Assembly: GCA_026770575.1 (NCBI GenBank)
Contig: MU657179.1
Coordinates: forward strand, 370,602 to 434,601
Reading direction: 5' to 3'
Length of the DNA stretch: 64,000 nt
Source of the DNA: Pelagophyceae sp. CCMP2097
Lineage: Eukaryota > Sar > Pelagophyceae
Position numbers and translations under genes: made by a program. Below are positions 19,337 through 30,733 of this stretch, piece after piece. The notes beneath the pieces were generated by a model. The model made no database searches. It was not told the origin of the DNA and worked only from the letters and a program-made list of their open reading frames with translations. The first letter of the stretch is position 1; every line of letters starts with the position of its first letter.

Positions 19337-22300
19337 ATGGCGCAGGAGCGGGTTCGCGACCCGGGCGCGCTGCTCTCGGCGCGCGAACTCGGCGTTTCGG
19401 GCGCGTGCCTCGGCCTCGGCGCCGTTTTGGTGGGCACGGCGTCGCGCCTCTGCGTGCTGAGCCGCGCGGCCGGCGGCCTATTCGCGACGCTCGTCTCGGA
19501 CGCCGGCGGCGACAAGGAGGCGGTGGAAGTGGCGCCCGCGGCGGAGCTGCCCGACGCCGAAGCGCTCCATACGGCCGTCGCATGGGCGCCGCACGGCAAG
19601 TGGTGCGCCGTCGTACTCGACGGCAACCTCGAACGCCCGCGCATCACCGTCCTCGCGCCGGGCCGCGGCGCCGTTTCGGTGCGCTGCGCGTGTGACGGCG
19701 CGCGAAGCAACCTCGCGACGTTTGAAATTTCCTTGACGCCGGTCCTTCTTAGGAGATTGATCTGGACGACACGACGACGAAGAAGGGCACGCCTCGGAAG
19801 CGCCGGGCCCGGCGGGCGCGCTTAATTGGCGTTGCGGCCGGCGACGACCGCGTCGCACTCCTCTTCAGCGACGGCAGCGTCGCCACGCTTCGCCTCGACG
19901 CCCAGGGTCGCCAAACGGGCGGCTGGCTCCGCGGCAAGTGCGGCCGCGACGTTTCAGCGACGCCCGGCGCGCTGGCGTTGTGCGAGGGCCGCGACGCCCA
20001 ACTCTTCGCCGGCGGCGACGACGGCACGCGGTGCTGGTCCCTCGCCGGCGACGACGACAAGCTCCGCGACGTGGCGCGGTTGCGCGTCGCCGGCAGCGGC
20101 GCCAAGGCGGCCGCCGTCACGGCGCTCTGCTGCACGGCCACTGCGCTGATAGTCGCCGACGCCGCGGGCCGCGTGCGCTGGTGGGACGCAGACGCGCACA
20201 TCCCGCTCGCGACGTGGCGCTGGGGCGTCGCGCGATGCCTGGCCGCCGTGCCGGGACACGACGTCTTACTCGTCTTGGAAGATGGCTCGCTGCAAAAAGG
20301 TTCGGTCCGCAACGGCACGCGCGCGCACCTCGCGCAGCTGAAGCCGACGACTTCGGCGCCGGGCGACGACGGTCCCGTTTTCTTACTCGCGGCGACGGCG
20401 GGCGCCACGTTCGCCTGCGCCGCCGGCGCTTCGGCGGTGACTCGCATCGCAGAAGCGTCGGCGCACACGCAGGTGAGCTCCCTCGCCCAGAGCGGCCGCT
20501 TCGACAACGTGCGCTGCCGCGCCGAAGCGACGACGGAAACCCGGAACGGCACACATTTTCGCGAGCGGCATCAGGCTCGAGATGCGCCGGGAGGAGACAT
20601 CGCGACCGCCGTGCGCGGGAAAGACCCGACATCGTCGTGCGCGAGACACGGGTGATAGAGCGAGTACACCGCCGATATCTAGGCGCGCGTCGCCGCCGAG
20701 CGCCTCGGCATCCACGCGAGCGTGCGTCGCTGCCTGAGCCAGAGGCCGAGTCGACTTTTGATGCCGTGATGGATCGGGTGCGGAACATGCCCGTAGGTCG
20801 TCGAGCGCCTCGAGTTTGGCACCCTGCTGGCGCACATCGAGGGCGCGGCGGACGTTGCGGCGCTTGGGGACGTCGGCGCGCGCGCGCTCAAGCTCCTTCG
20901 CGAGGCGCCGCGCGAGCACGCCGCGCGCGCGGCGCTCGCGGTGGCCAAGTGCGCCGCGCAGAACGCCCGCGTCAGCCGCTTTGCTTTGGACCTCGCCGGC
21001 AGCGCTCTGGACGCGCAGCGCCGCGGCGGCGGGGGCCGGGACGACGTCTCCGAGGGCCTCTCACTCGCATCGGCGCGCGTCGACGAGTGGGTCGAGCGCC
21101 TCGGCGTCTTCGAGCGCGCCCTGCAAGGCCAGGGCGTCGGCGTGCCGTGGTCGGACATGTGGCGGCAGTTCCGAGACGGCGACCCTTTAGACCACTTGGA
21201 GCTCGCCTGCCGAGGCGGCGCTTTGGAGGCGGCCATGGCCGTGTGGGAGCTGTGCGCGGCGCGCATCGGCGGCGGCGGGTCTAGGTCGCGCGCGAAGGCG
21301 TCGCGGCGGGTCGTGGAAGCAGTCGCCGCGCTATCGCCGCTGAGGCCGGCAGACGTGCCAAAACTCGTGCACTGGCTCTGCGATGCCGTCGCACCGATGC
21401 TCAGAGGCTCTGCTTTACAGCGCCTCCGGGAGTGGGCCGTCGACGCGGCGCGCGAAATCGAGGCCGGCGACGGTGGGGCGCGTACTGCCGACGACGCACT
21501 TTTCTTCGCCAGCGAACTCTGCGCCGCTCTGGAGACGCCGCTCCGCGTCGGTGCGTCTTCCCTCGTGACAATGTGCGCGGAAGAGGCATCCCCTTAGGCA
21601 CCGTCGCGTCTGGGTCGTCGGGCGACGCGTGGTTGGTGGATGAGACGCTCGTGGACGAAAACGAATGCGCTTCCGGCGCGCCGGACCACGGCTTGGAGAA
21701 GCTCGCCGCCTCGCTGCGCTGCCTCGTCCAGCTGCGAGACGACCACGGGGTGGAAGCCTCGCTGGCCACGCAAGACGCGGCGTCGGCGATGCCGTGGCAA
21801 ACCCTGCACAGAGTGGTGGTAGAGAGACGAGCAGCAGAGGCCCGAGAATGGCCGTGTTCGTGACACGCAAGGAAGGGTACCGTCGAGTGCCCGCAAAACC
21901 TCTGCCGTAAAAGGTACGAAGCCACGGACAAAGCCACCATCGCGCGCGCGCTGCTGGAGCGCGTCCACGCTCCGGAGCTGATCCGCGACGAGGTGCGGCT
22001 CCACGTCCGGCCCATCTGCGCGCAGCACGGGCTGAGCGCCGACGACGTCCTGCTCTCGTACGTCGTCCGATGCGCCGAAGCGCTAGAGGCCGCGCGAGAC
22101 AACGCCGTGAGTGACCTTGCGCATCCCTCGCAGACGAAAGCGTTGTTCAAGGGTCCTTTTGGGTGTGTCCTTTTGGGTGTGTCCTTTTGGGTGGATCTTC
22201 AGCAAGAGCGCTCGTCGCGACTCCGAATTGCTAGGCGCTCAAGGCGGAGCGTGCCGTGGCCGTCCTCCACGAGATTTCTGCGCCCGAGACGCGCGCCCGC

Positions 22301-25300
22301 GGCGCTTTGGCGCTGCTGCGCGCGGCGCGGGCGCCATTTGCGAAATGCGTCGTCGAACTTGCGACAGAGCAGCAGGGCACCCACGACGGCGAGGCGTCGG
22401 CGTCGTTGGCGCTACTCGGCGAGCTGCGCGACGTCTCGCGCGTCGTGCGGCTGGCGCACCTGGCGCACTCGTACGCCGCCAAAAATTTCGACGCCGGCCA
22501 AACCTCGCACGCGCGCCGCCTCCTGAGGCGAATCGTCGCGGGCACCGGCGGCGGGCGCCAACACGGCCTGGACCGCGTCGTGGCGGACGCCAAGCTGTTG
22601 ATCGAGGCGTTTCCGGCTTCTTTGAGCTTGAAGGCAGCTTTGGTGCTCTTGGTGGAGAACGTCGTCAGCCGCGGCTGCGCTGTCATTGATGCAGCCGACG
22701 TCGCAAGACGCTGCGTCGCCGTCGTAGAGCAGGAGCTCGCGCGCGGCTACGACCGAGAGTCGGCCTGCAGGGAGGTGGTGGCGTTTTCCGAAGCTTTAGT
22801 ACGTAAGACTTCAAATGAAAACATCCAAGTCGCCGCAGCCGCGGTCGGTTCCGCGCTCGCGGAAACGCTCGGCGCCGTGCGGCTGTTCCTCCAGGGCGGC
22901 GCAGCGAGCGGCACGCTCGTTTCGACGGACGACGTTCGATCGCACGCCTTTCTTTCTCGAGCGCTCGCCTTACGAGTCGAGTTCAAAATCGGGTGGCGCA
23001 GCGACCTCCACGTCGCGCTGCAAGCTTTAGACTGCGTACTCTCCAAGACTGGGAGGCCTCTGGACGCGGCGGCCAGGGCGCGGACAGAGGACCGCTTGGC
23101 GGCGCTTTTGGAGGCTCCCAAAGGCCAAATCGAGTACTGGCGCGGCGTCGACGCCGCTGGCCGCGGCGACTTTGCCGCCGTGCGGAAACACGCGGCCAAC
23201 GTCGCGGGGCAAGCCCGGGACGCGCAGCTCCTGCGGAATTTGGCTCTCGCACTGCTCGGCAAGTGCGAGACGCTCGAAGACGTCGTCTGCGCTCAGCGGC
23301 GCGGCGCGGCGCGCTACGCCCTGGCGCACGCGGCGGCGTTGGGCGGCGACGGCGATTCCGCGGGCGACGCCGTTGTCCTCGAGGCGCTGCGCCTCGTCGA
23401 CGCGGTCTGCGAGCGCTGCGTGGGGGCGGCGAACAACGGGGAGAAGCGCCATTACGAGCGCGACGGCCTCCTCCTCGACACGCGAACCGTTGCGCCCCTC
23501 GTCTCGCGCGTCGCCGCCGCCGCCGTCGCGCACGTCTACGACCTGCCGCCCATGCCGCAGGCGAGTGAAACGGCGTCGGACCGTTGGAGGGGTTCCATAA
23601 TGGTCCGACGCAAGTTCGCCGTATCTCAACTCTGCGGCTTGCCTAGGCGATCAACCTCGACGAGGGCATCTCGCTGCTCGTCGAGGCGCTGGCGAAGAAT
23701 TTGGCCTGGCGGCTGACCTTTCAGGTGCTGTCGTTGCGGGCGGCGGCCGCGACGTTCGGCCACGTCAAACCCGCACCGGGCCGCGTTTCACGGCCGGGCG
23801 GCGCGCGGTGCCTGCTGGAGCAGCTGCGGCTCGCCTACGCCGACGCGACGGTCGACACCGAGCTCTGCGTCGGTATGGGACCGTGTCGGCGAAGATGGCT
23901 GGAAAACTCGAACCGTCACAGTCGCGAGCGCATCACAGAGCCTCGATGGACGCTGGGAGCTGCATCATACACGCCGGGGGGTTCTTCGTCGTCGCCGTAA
24001 TGCGCGAAAGATGGGTGATTCAAGAGCCAGCGCGACTGTCGTTGCCCAGGCCTCGCTCTTGCAGTCGACGACCAGCGCGCCGCGTTCGCCGCGTACCGCG
24101 ACGCCATCGGCGCCACGTCGGCGAGTCTAACTTTGGCTGCGCGGGACCGCCCTGGGCACTTTCCGGCACTTTCCGGCGGCGGTGCCAAGGGCGGTTCCAA
24201 AGGACGACTGGTATTCACGGACTCTGTAGGTCGGCGGCTCTGAGGGCGACCTGCTCAAGCTCGGCGCTTTGGCTGGCGTCGGCGCGTGCGTGGCGTCGTG
24301 CCTCGACGACCCGGACCTGCGCGTGGCCTGCGGGTCGCTGGCGCACGATGCGAGGTGGTGGCGAGGAACCGCGCCAACGGTCGGAAACTCACGTCTCGGG
24401 GACTTTGGCACAGTCATGACAGTGGAGCAGAGGCGGGGTGGCACCGCGTCGGTCGTACCCGTGGCCGTTCGACGCGGAGCACGCTGGATTGACGCCCCCT
24501 TAGGCGCGAACTGCGGCGGCGCAAGATTCCCTTCGACCACTCGGCTCTCAAGACGGGCGGCGCGCACGCGACGTTCACGGCGGCGGCTTTGACGGGTCAC
24601 TTGCTCGACCGCGGCGCGGATTTGGACTTTGCGCTCGGGTTTGCGGCGTACTACGGCGTCGCCCCTGAGATCGCCGCATCGGGCTTCGCCGTCCGTCTCC
24701 TCTCAAAGGGCGCCGCGTACGCGCCGCGCGAGTCGACGGACAAGTACAGCACGCTGAAGAAGATTGAGGCCGAGGCGAAAAGGGCGTTGGATCTCGTCCC
24801 TTGGAGGCGCGTCCAGCTCCTCGCCGCCGCTTTAGCTGGCGCAGACGCGACGGCGTACGCGCGCCTCGAACTCGTCGTCGCCATGGCCCTAAGAGCGCTT
24901 GACAAGCAAAGCGGCGCGCTCGGCCTCGGCAACGGCAACGGCGGCCCGACTGAACCGCTCGTTTGCGCCCCAGAGACAGAGGCGCTGTCCACGGAGACGT
25001 TGAAGACGTGGCTCCGCGTCCTCAAGTGGCTCCGGTCTGTGGACGTCGACGCCTCGACGACGATTGGTGCGTCTTGAGCGCAATTTCGTTCGAGCAGAGG
25101 ACGTACTCCATAGGCGTCGATGGCGCGCGGCGGCTCGGGTCGGCCAAGCTGGACTTCCACCAGCTCGTAAAGGCGCCGCTCGAGACGCTCGATATTGTTT
25201 TATGCGCCGACTCGGTGCCGCGCCTCGGCGGCGTCGCGCGGTGCCTCGGCCTCGCGCCCGGCGCTTTGTGGGTCGCGCTCGCGCGGTCAAAGGTCCGCGC

Positions 25301-27681
25301 CTGCCGCGCGGCAGACGCCGGCGCGCGCGTCCCGGCTTCGGCGTGGGAATGCCTCGACCACGCATCGCACCGCCAGCCCCAACTCGCCTACGACTGCGCA
25401 CAAGCGCTCTGCGACGACGGAGCAGACGCCGTCGCGCACGCCACCGTCCAAAGAAGCGGCGTCCCTTTGGAACACCGCCTGTGGCGTCCTTTAAATGCTT
25501 TTGCTTTTGACGGCAACTTTGCAGGCCTCTCGCCACGCGGCCAAGTACGCCTCTGCCTGGCTCGCGGCGGCGCCGCGAAACGCCGCCGCCGTCGACGCGG
25601 CGGCCAAGGCCAAGGCCCACGACGACGCCGCGCTGCGCCGAATCACCGCGACGTGCTTCGGTGAGCTCCTCGTTAGAGTCCCGAATCTGGCCTGCGGGAG
25701 ATACCGACGGCGATCTTTGCGCAGGCGTCGGCGACCTGGCCGTGGTGCGCGACGAGGACTCTGCGACGGCGCTCCGGCGGATGTATCGGGCGGCAGCCGA
25801 CGCCGCCGCCGACAGCGCCACGCGCGAAGCCAGCTCGCGCTACACGCTCTGGCGCCACGCGCGCGCCGCGCACCGCGCCGTGCGTCCAAACGACGGGCCG
25901 CCGAAGCGTTTGAACCGACGTCCCGGACGCCTTTTCACGTAGGCGGCGCTCTTCGCCGCGCGCTCTTCGCCGGACCCCACCGGCTTCGCTGAGGGCGCCC
26001 GGCGCGAACTCGCGCGGTCGTGGTACGCTGCAGAGTCTCTGTGGACGATTCGAATGCCGGCACACCATACAAACCAGGCTCTTCGATGACGACGACGACG
26101 AGGCCAGCGACGACGTCGACGCGCGGGCGTCGCTGGCACCCCCGGGCTGGTCGCTCCTCGAGGAGAGCGCGCTCGAGCGGCGCGACGCGGCGCTGGCCAG
26201 GGCCGCCATCCGCACCGAGCCGCGTCGGCGACGACCCTCGGCAAACACGGACCGCAAGAATGACCGTCAGAGGAAGTGGTTCCGGGAGCGGCAGGCGAAA
26301 TGAACACCGACCATGATCCGTCGTGTGTGAAATGACGTGTGGTTCGCTAGGCATCGCGTTTGTGCTCTCTGAGCGCGACGAGGGCCTGGGCCTGCGCGGC
26401 GATGACGAGGCTGATTCTGCACCGGGCGATTTTGAGCGCGGCGGTTTTGAGCGCGCTCGCGCAAACGAGTTCGCAGAGCTCGAGCGCGCCGTTGCGCGGC
26501 CCGTGGGCGCGGACGCCGCGGACGTCACGGACCCCGGCGCGGCGAAGAAGACGGCCGTCGACCTGCTGCTGCACATCGCCGCCGCCGTCGGTGGCCCCGG
26601 CGACGAGGCCGACGGCGCCGAGGGCGACGCAGAGGCCGGCGCGCGCGAAAGGCTTGGGGCCCAGGTCCGGTTGCGCGCTTTACGCGCCGCCGCCGCACGA
26701 CGCCGCGTCCATGGCTTCAAACGAGCTTCCGCCCTGAGGCCTGCGGCCGACGCTCGTTTGGATGCCCCGAGGGGGGCCGCAAGTCTGCGACACTCGATGC
26801 TATTCAATAGGTCCTCGCGCCGCCTCGGCAGCTCGCTGCCGCGTGGCGTCGGTACGTGGCCGAGTCCCCACCCGACGACGGCGCGCCCGACGCGCCGGCG
26901 ACGCTGCTTGCTCTCTCGCGGCGGCTGCGCGTCGTCGCCGAGCTGTCGGCGATGCGGTTGCCGCACGCGCGCGTCGTCGCCGCGCGCGGCGTGGCGTGCG
27001 GAGTCGGCGTCCACGCCGTCGTCGAGACGCTCCTCCGCGACCACGTCCGATTCGACGACGCGGCCACGAGCGCCAGGGTGCTCGCGCTGGCGGCGGCCAT
27101 CTTGCTCGAGGCGCACGACGACGGGTCGGACGACGAAGAGGACGCCGTCGTCGGCCATCGACACGTCGGCGCCTGGGGCCGCCTCCTGGCGGAGTTGGTG
27201 CGCTTCGGCGAATGGCGCGGTTTGCTCGCCGTCTGCAGGCGCCTCGCAGCCCGGCGCTGGCTCAAGTCGGCCTTGGCAGAGGCCCTCGACTTGCCGTTTC
27301 GCGCCCTCGTCAAAGAGGCTGCGGACCAGCTCCGTGCGCTTCCCGCGTCTGACGGGGCCTTTGCTCCTCGGCCGCGCGCACCGCGGCGTCCGTGCGCTTG
27401 AACGCCCGCCGACATCCGACCTAGGTTCTTCGCCCGCTGCGGCCGGCGACGCGGCGCGGGCGATGCAGGTGTCGGTGCTCAGGGACGTCGTATCCGTGGC
27501 CCGCGCCGTGCCGCACTTCTTGACGGCCGCGGACCGCGCGGACCTTTCCGAAGCGCTGCGCCTTTCCGGCGGCGAGCTCGCCAGCCTCGCAGACGCAATC
27601 GATGGCGTCCCGGACGCGCGCGGGCCGCCGCGCACGCCCCGCGAGGCCAAAACACTCAAAGCGCCGAGGCTCTCGCTCTGA
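19337..27681 (+). CDS. KNTC1: ROD/KNTC1-like kinetochore protein (RZZ complex), 19 exons
   Basis: My exons: 19337-19678, 19753-20472, 20683-20721, 20797-21550, 21598-21793, 21914-22106, 22235-23560, 23647-23872, 24050-24120, 24230-24354, 24504-25066, 25114-25460, 25525-25660, 25725-25879, 25943-26019, 26078-26265, 26351-26664, 26811-27333 and 27425-27681. They give 2183 residues, close to animal KNTC1/ROD. The first 350 residues look like a beta-propeller (RVALLFSDGSVATLRL, RVRWWDADAHIPLATW). The rest is alpha-solenoid with ROD-like patterns: HGLSADDVLLSYV, RRRKIPFDHSALKTG, and a C-terminal LSAMRLPHARVVAARG block followed by WGRLLAELVRFGEW. ROD recruits dynein and Mad1-Mad2 to unattached kinetochores. 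The introns at 23561 and 24121 appear to be GC-AG. Junctions near 21794-21913 and 26220-26375 are the least certain; a split into two genes near 26303 is the alternative. Confidence 0.62.
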
Positions 27682-27792
27682 GGCACCCCCCGCTTAAGCA
27701 ACGCCCTCCTTGTCACGCGCCGCCAGGGGCCTCTCAATCTTCCGAAGAAGGCCCCTCGGACGGAATCGCAGGCTCTTTGCAAAATTTTAACC

Positions 27793-29866
27793 TCAGTAGG
27801 CCCGCCGCGGTTGGGCCTCGAACGTGGTGCGCTTGCGCGCGGACGAGTAGTCCGGCAGCTCGTCGTCGATGGCGTCGTCGAGGAGAGTGCGCGCGGGCGG
27901 GGTTTTCGCGGGCCGCGCTGCCCCACGCAAAGGGCTCCCCGACATGGCCGCCGCGCGCGGCCGGCCCCCGGTCGGCGACGGGGGCGCGAGCGTCGAGTGG
28001 AGCGCCGGCGGGACTTCGACGCAGGATAAAGCATCGCCGAGGTCCACGGAGACGTGTTCGAGCTGTCGCACGCGGTCAAGCAGCGCTCTCGCAATCGACG
28101 CCACCCGCCGCACGTGCGCCGCCTCCACCGCGTCTTGCAGTCTGACTTTGGACTGCGCGGCGCGCGGCACGGCCGCCGCCAAAGGCGCGTGGACGTGCGG
28201 CGTCGCGGCGCGTACAAGCGGCGCGTTGCCATGGCGCGACTGCTCGTACGGGTCCGTGACGCGGCGGAACGTCGCCACGGGCGTCGGGGTGCGCTTGGCG
28301 AGCATGCCGAGGTCGCGCGTGTTGAGCTTGTGGAAGGGGAAGCCCTGGTTGAATCTCGTCGCCGGGTTGTACAAGGCCACTAGAACCACATGTCCCGCTA
28401 GAAATGTCAGCGTGTCCACCAAGGCAAACGTGTTGTTGCGGTACTCGGCGTCGCTCCCGCGCGCGGCCCCGACGGCGATGGGCATGGCCGCCAACCAAAG
28501 TGCTCCGACCACTCTCAGTTTCCTAAAGAAACCCCTCTTCGATTGAAACTGCACCGCCGTCGTGTACGACGCCCTGAGGAACCAGACCACGCAGGCTAAA
28601 CGGAGGACGACCAGCGCGGTGCCCGGCCCGGTGCCGTAGTAAAAGTCGACTCTCGCGGCGTCGTACGATTCCGTCGCCCACACCATCGCTGCGATGTGGG
28701 CGACCATGTACGTCGACGTAAACACGGCGAGCTTCATTCGGCCCTCGCCGCTGATCTTGTGGCGCACCACCGTCCACCCCTTTGCCAGGAGGACTAGTAA
28801 TAAAACGGTCTCGATGTCTGCGAGAGCGTGCAATATTCTAGAAATGACCAGCATCGTCGGCGGCGCCTTGCCGTCCTGGGCGTACTGGCCGTAATACGCG
28901 ACGCGGAAGAGCGTGGAGAGCCATTCGAACGCGACGGCTTCGACGAGCATTCTGGCCGTGTGGTGGAGCTTTCTCGCCACGACAAGCATCCGCCGAATCA
29001 CCAAAGCGCAACCGAGCAGAATCGTGTCGAAGATCGCAGCGAAGATGGCGATGGGCAGAAGGTACGATTCGTCAAAAGAGAACTCGCGTAAAAGCTTGGG
29101 CCCCTCGTTCAATAAAGTAAACTTGTACGACATTTTAATCGGCCCAGAGCAATATGCGTCCGTGCTCGTCGCACACGCCGGCGTCGCGGAAGTGTTGCGG
29201 TCCACGCCGTAGACGGCATCTAACAAAACCTGCTCCTTGAGCGTTAAAGAGCCGCCGCTTTCTTCCAAGTTGAGAAGCCCGCTGCAAGAATTGCCGCACT
29301 CCAAATCGTAATTCGATAGCACGAAGAACACAAAACGCGGCGAAGACACGTCCGCCCTGAGCTCCCTACGACGAGGCGCGTCAAGCCCTGCTCGCGTACA
29401 ACCTCGCGCGCGACACACGCACCCTTCGACGCGCGTCAGGTCGTTGACGACCATGCCGCCCCTCGCCTCGTCGAACTTGGTGTTCGGGACGAGCTTGAGC
29501 TGGATCTGGGCGTCTCGGACTCTTTCGAGTAGAGGCGCGTCTGAGAGGTCCGCGTCCACGAGTTGTGCAAAGCTGTCCACGTTGTCAAAGTGGTAGACCA
29601 GAAGGTAGCCGCCTGTCCAACGCGTCCGCGGGGCCTGCGTCCGCGGGCACGCACCGTAGTGGTCGATCTCGTACTTGATCGTGGCTCCGCTCCCGGCGTT
29701 GATGCAGAACCGTTCCACGAACAGCCACGGCGCCGGCGAGTCTGCGGCGAGCGTCAGAGGGCGCCGTTGACGGAGGGGGCGCACCGGTGTCCTTCCAGTT
29801 CGTCTGCATTCCTCCTGCGGCACCCAACGCCGCCGCTACGCAAAGGCGCCGCAAGGAGGCGCGCAT
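27793..29866 (-). CDS. GPR180/TMEM145-type seven-transmembrane receptor-like protein
   Basis: Exons on the minus strand: 29866-29785, 29741-29423 and 29365-27793, giving 657 residues. A signal peptide (MRASLRRLCVAAALGAAGG) leads a lumenal domain with several Cys (CGNSCSG, CATSTDAYCSG). Then come about seven hydrophobic helices from LLPIAIFAAIFDTILLGCAL to TFLAGHVVLVALYNP, followed by a basic cytoplasmic tail. Layout and the motif FEWLSTLFRVAYYGQYAQDG match the intimal-thickness-related receptor group (GPR180, TMEM145). The ligand is unknown. The second intron (29422-29366, GTGCGT to TAG) is 57 bp and in frame, so an unspliced reading would insert a false segment. The gene is convergent with the ROD-like gene, only 111 bp between stops. 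Confidence 0.8.
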
Positions 29867-30733
29867 CGCCGTAGAGCCCCAGAGGCGCCGTCAAGGCCAA
29901 TCCAAGACGGTGCTTGGCCGCTCCCAGCCGGCCACGCTCCGCTACGGCGGGCGCGCGCCGCGCAACCCTCTCCTACGACCGTTCAGCCTAAACTCTTCGG
30001 CTGGAATAATCCCCGATTTTTGACCGTTGCCTGCTCTCGTGAACTCTACAAAATGTAATGTGCACGCATCCAATGAATTCCATCAACGGAGACGGGGGCA
30101 CGACCCAAGCGTGGCCAAGGGACTATCGAAAGCGCACTGGTCTCCACGGCAGCTGTGCGAGTTGATTTATTTACCAGAATCTGATGATGGTCTCCGAAGG
30201 TGGGGGCAGGCTCCTCGTGGAACGCCGTGGGTCTCAACGCACATAATGGCGCCTTTGCGGGCGCGGTCGCTGCCCTGCCCTTTTCGCTCCGCCTGAGGAC
30301 CGCCTCGACCGCAAAGATTGAAAAAGAGCTTTATCGACCGGGGTCAGATCCGCTGGAGATCGCTAGCCGCAGCGACGTGGTCCCGCGACGCCGCCGCGCG
30401 CAGGGGCGGCGGCACATCGACCGGCAACCTCCACTGGGCCACGGGTCGCACCTGCGACGCCGACGCCGCGCGCGCCGGCGTGCGAAACTTTCGACTCGTC
30501 CAACGGCTCTGAAACGGAGTGATCTTCCGGGTTTACTTGAAATTACGTACTGAAGCTAGCGGACCAAAGACCCTTGCGCGGCGGCGCCTCTCGCGCCGAC
30601 GACGCGGCACAGACATCGGCGGGTCGCATCCCCGGCGCCCTGGCGCGGTGATCCACGCGTCGGCGCCCGCAGGCACCGGCAATAGGAGCCTCGGAGGGCC
30701 GCGGCGGCGCGTGTCGGAAGGTCGACGCCGACG
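29867..30733. other. Intergenic region between divergent genes
   Basis: 867 bp upstream of both the receptor-like gene (leftward) and the giant repeat protein (rightward). No gene is supported here. The part near 30040-30190 is AT-richer than its surroundings. Confidence 0.4.

Noticed and set aside
26332..26664. Separate gene starting at an ATG near 26332
   Set aside because: Only about 30 bp follow the preceding stop, and the downstream exons continue ROD-like C-terminal patterns, so I treat it as the same gene; the junction is flagged as uncertain.
25935..28232. Long minus-strand open frame (about 765 codons) opposite the ROD-like gene
   Set aside because: Arg/Ala/Pro-rich with no domain. 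It overlaps phase-consistent exons on the plus strand and the 3' end of the receptor gene. GC-rich DNA has few stops, so long antisense frames are expected.
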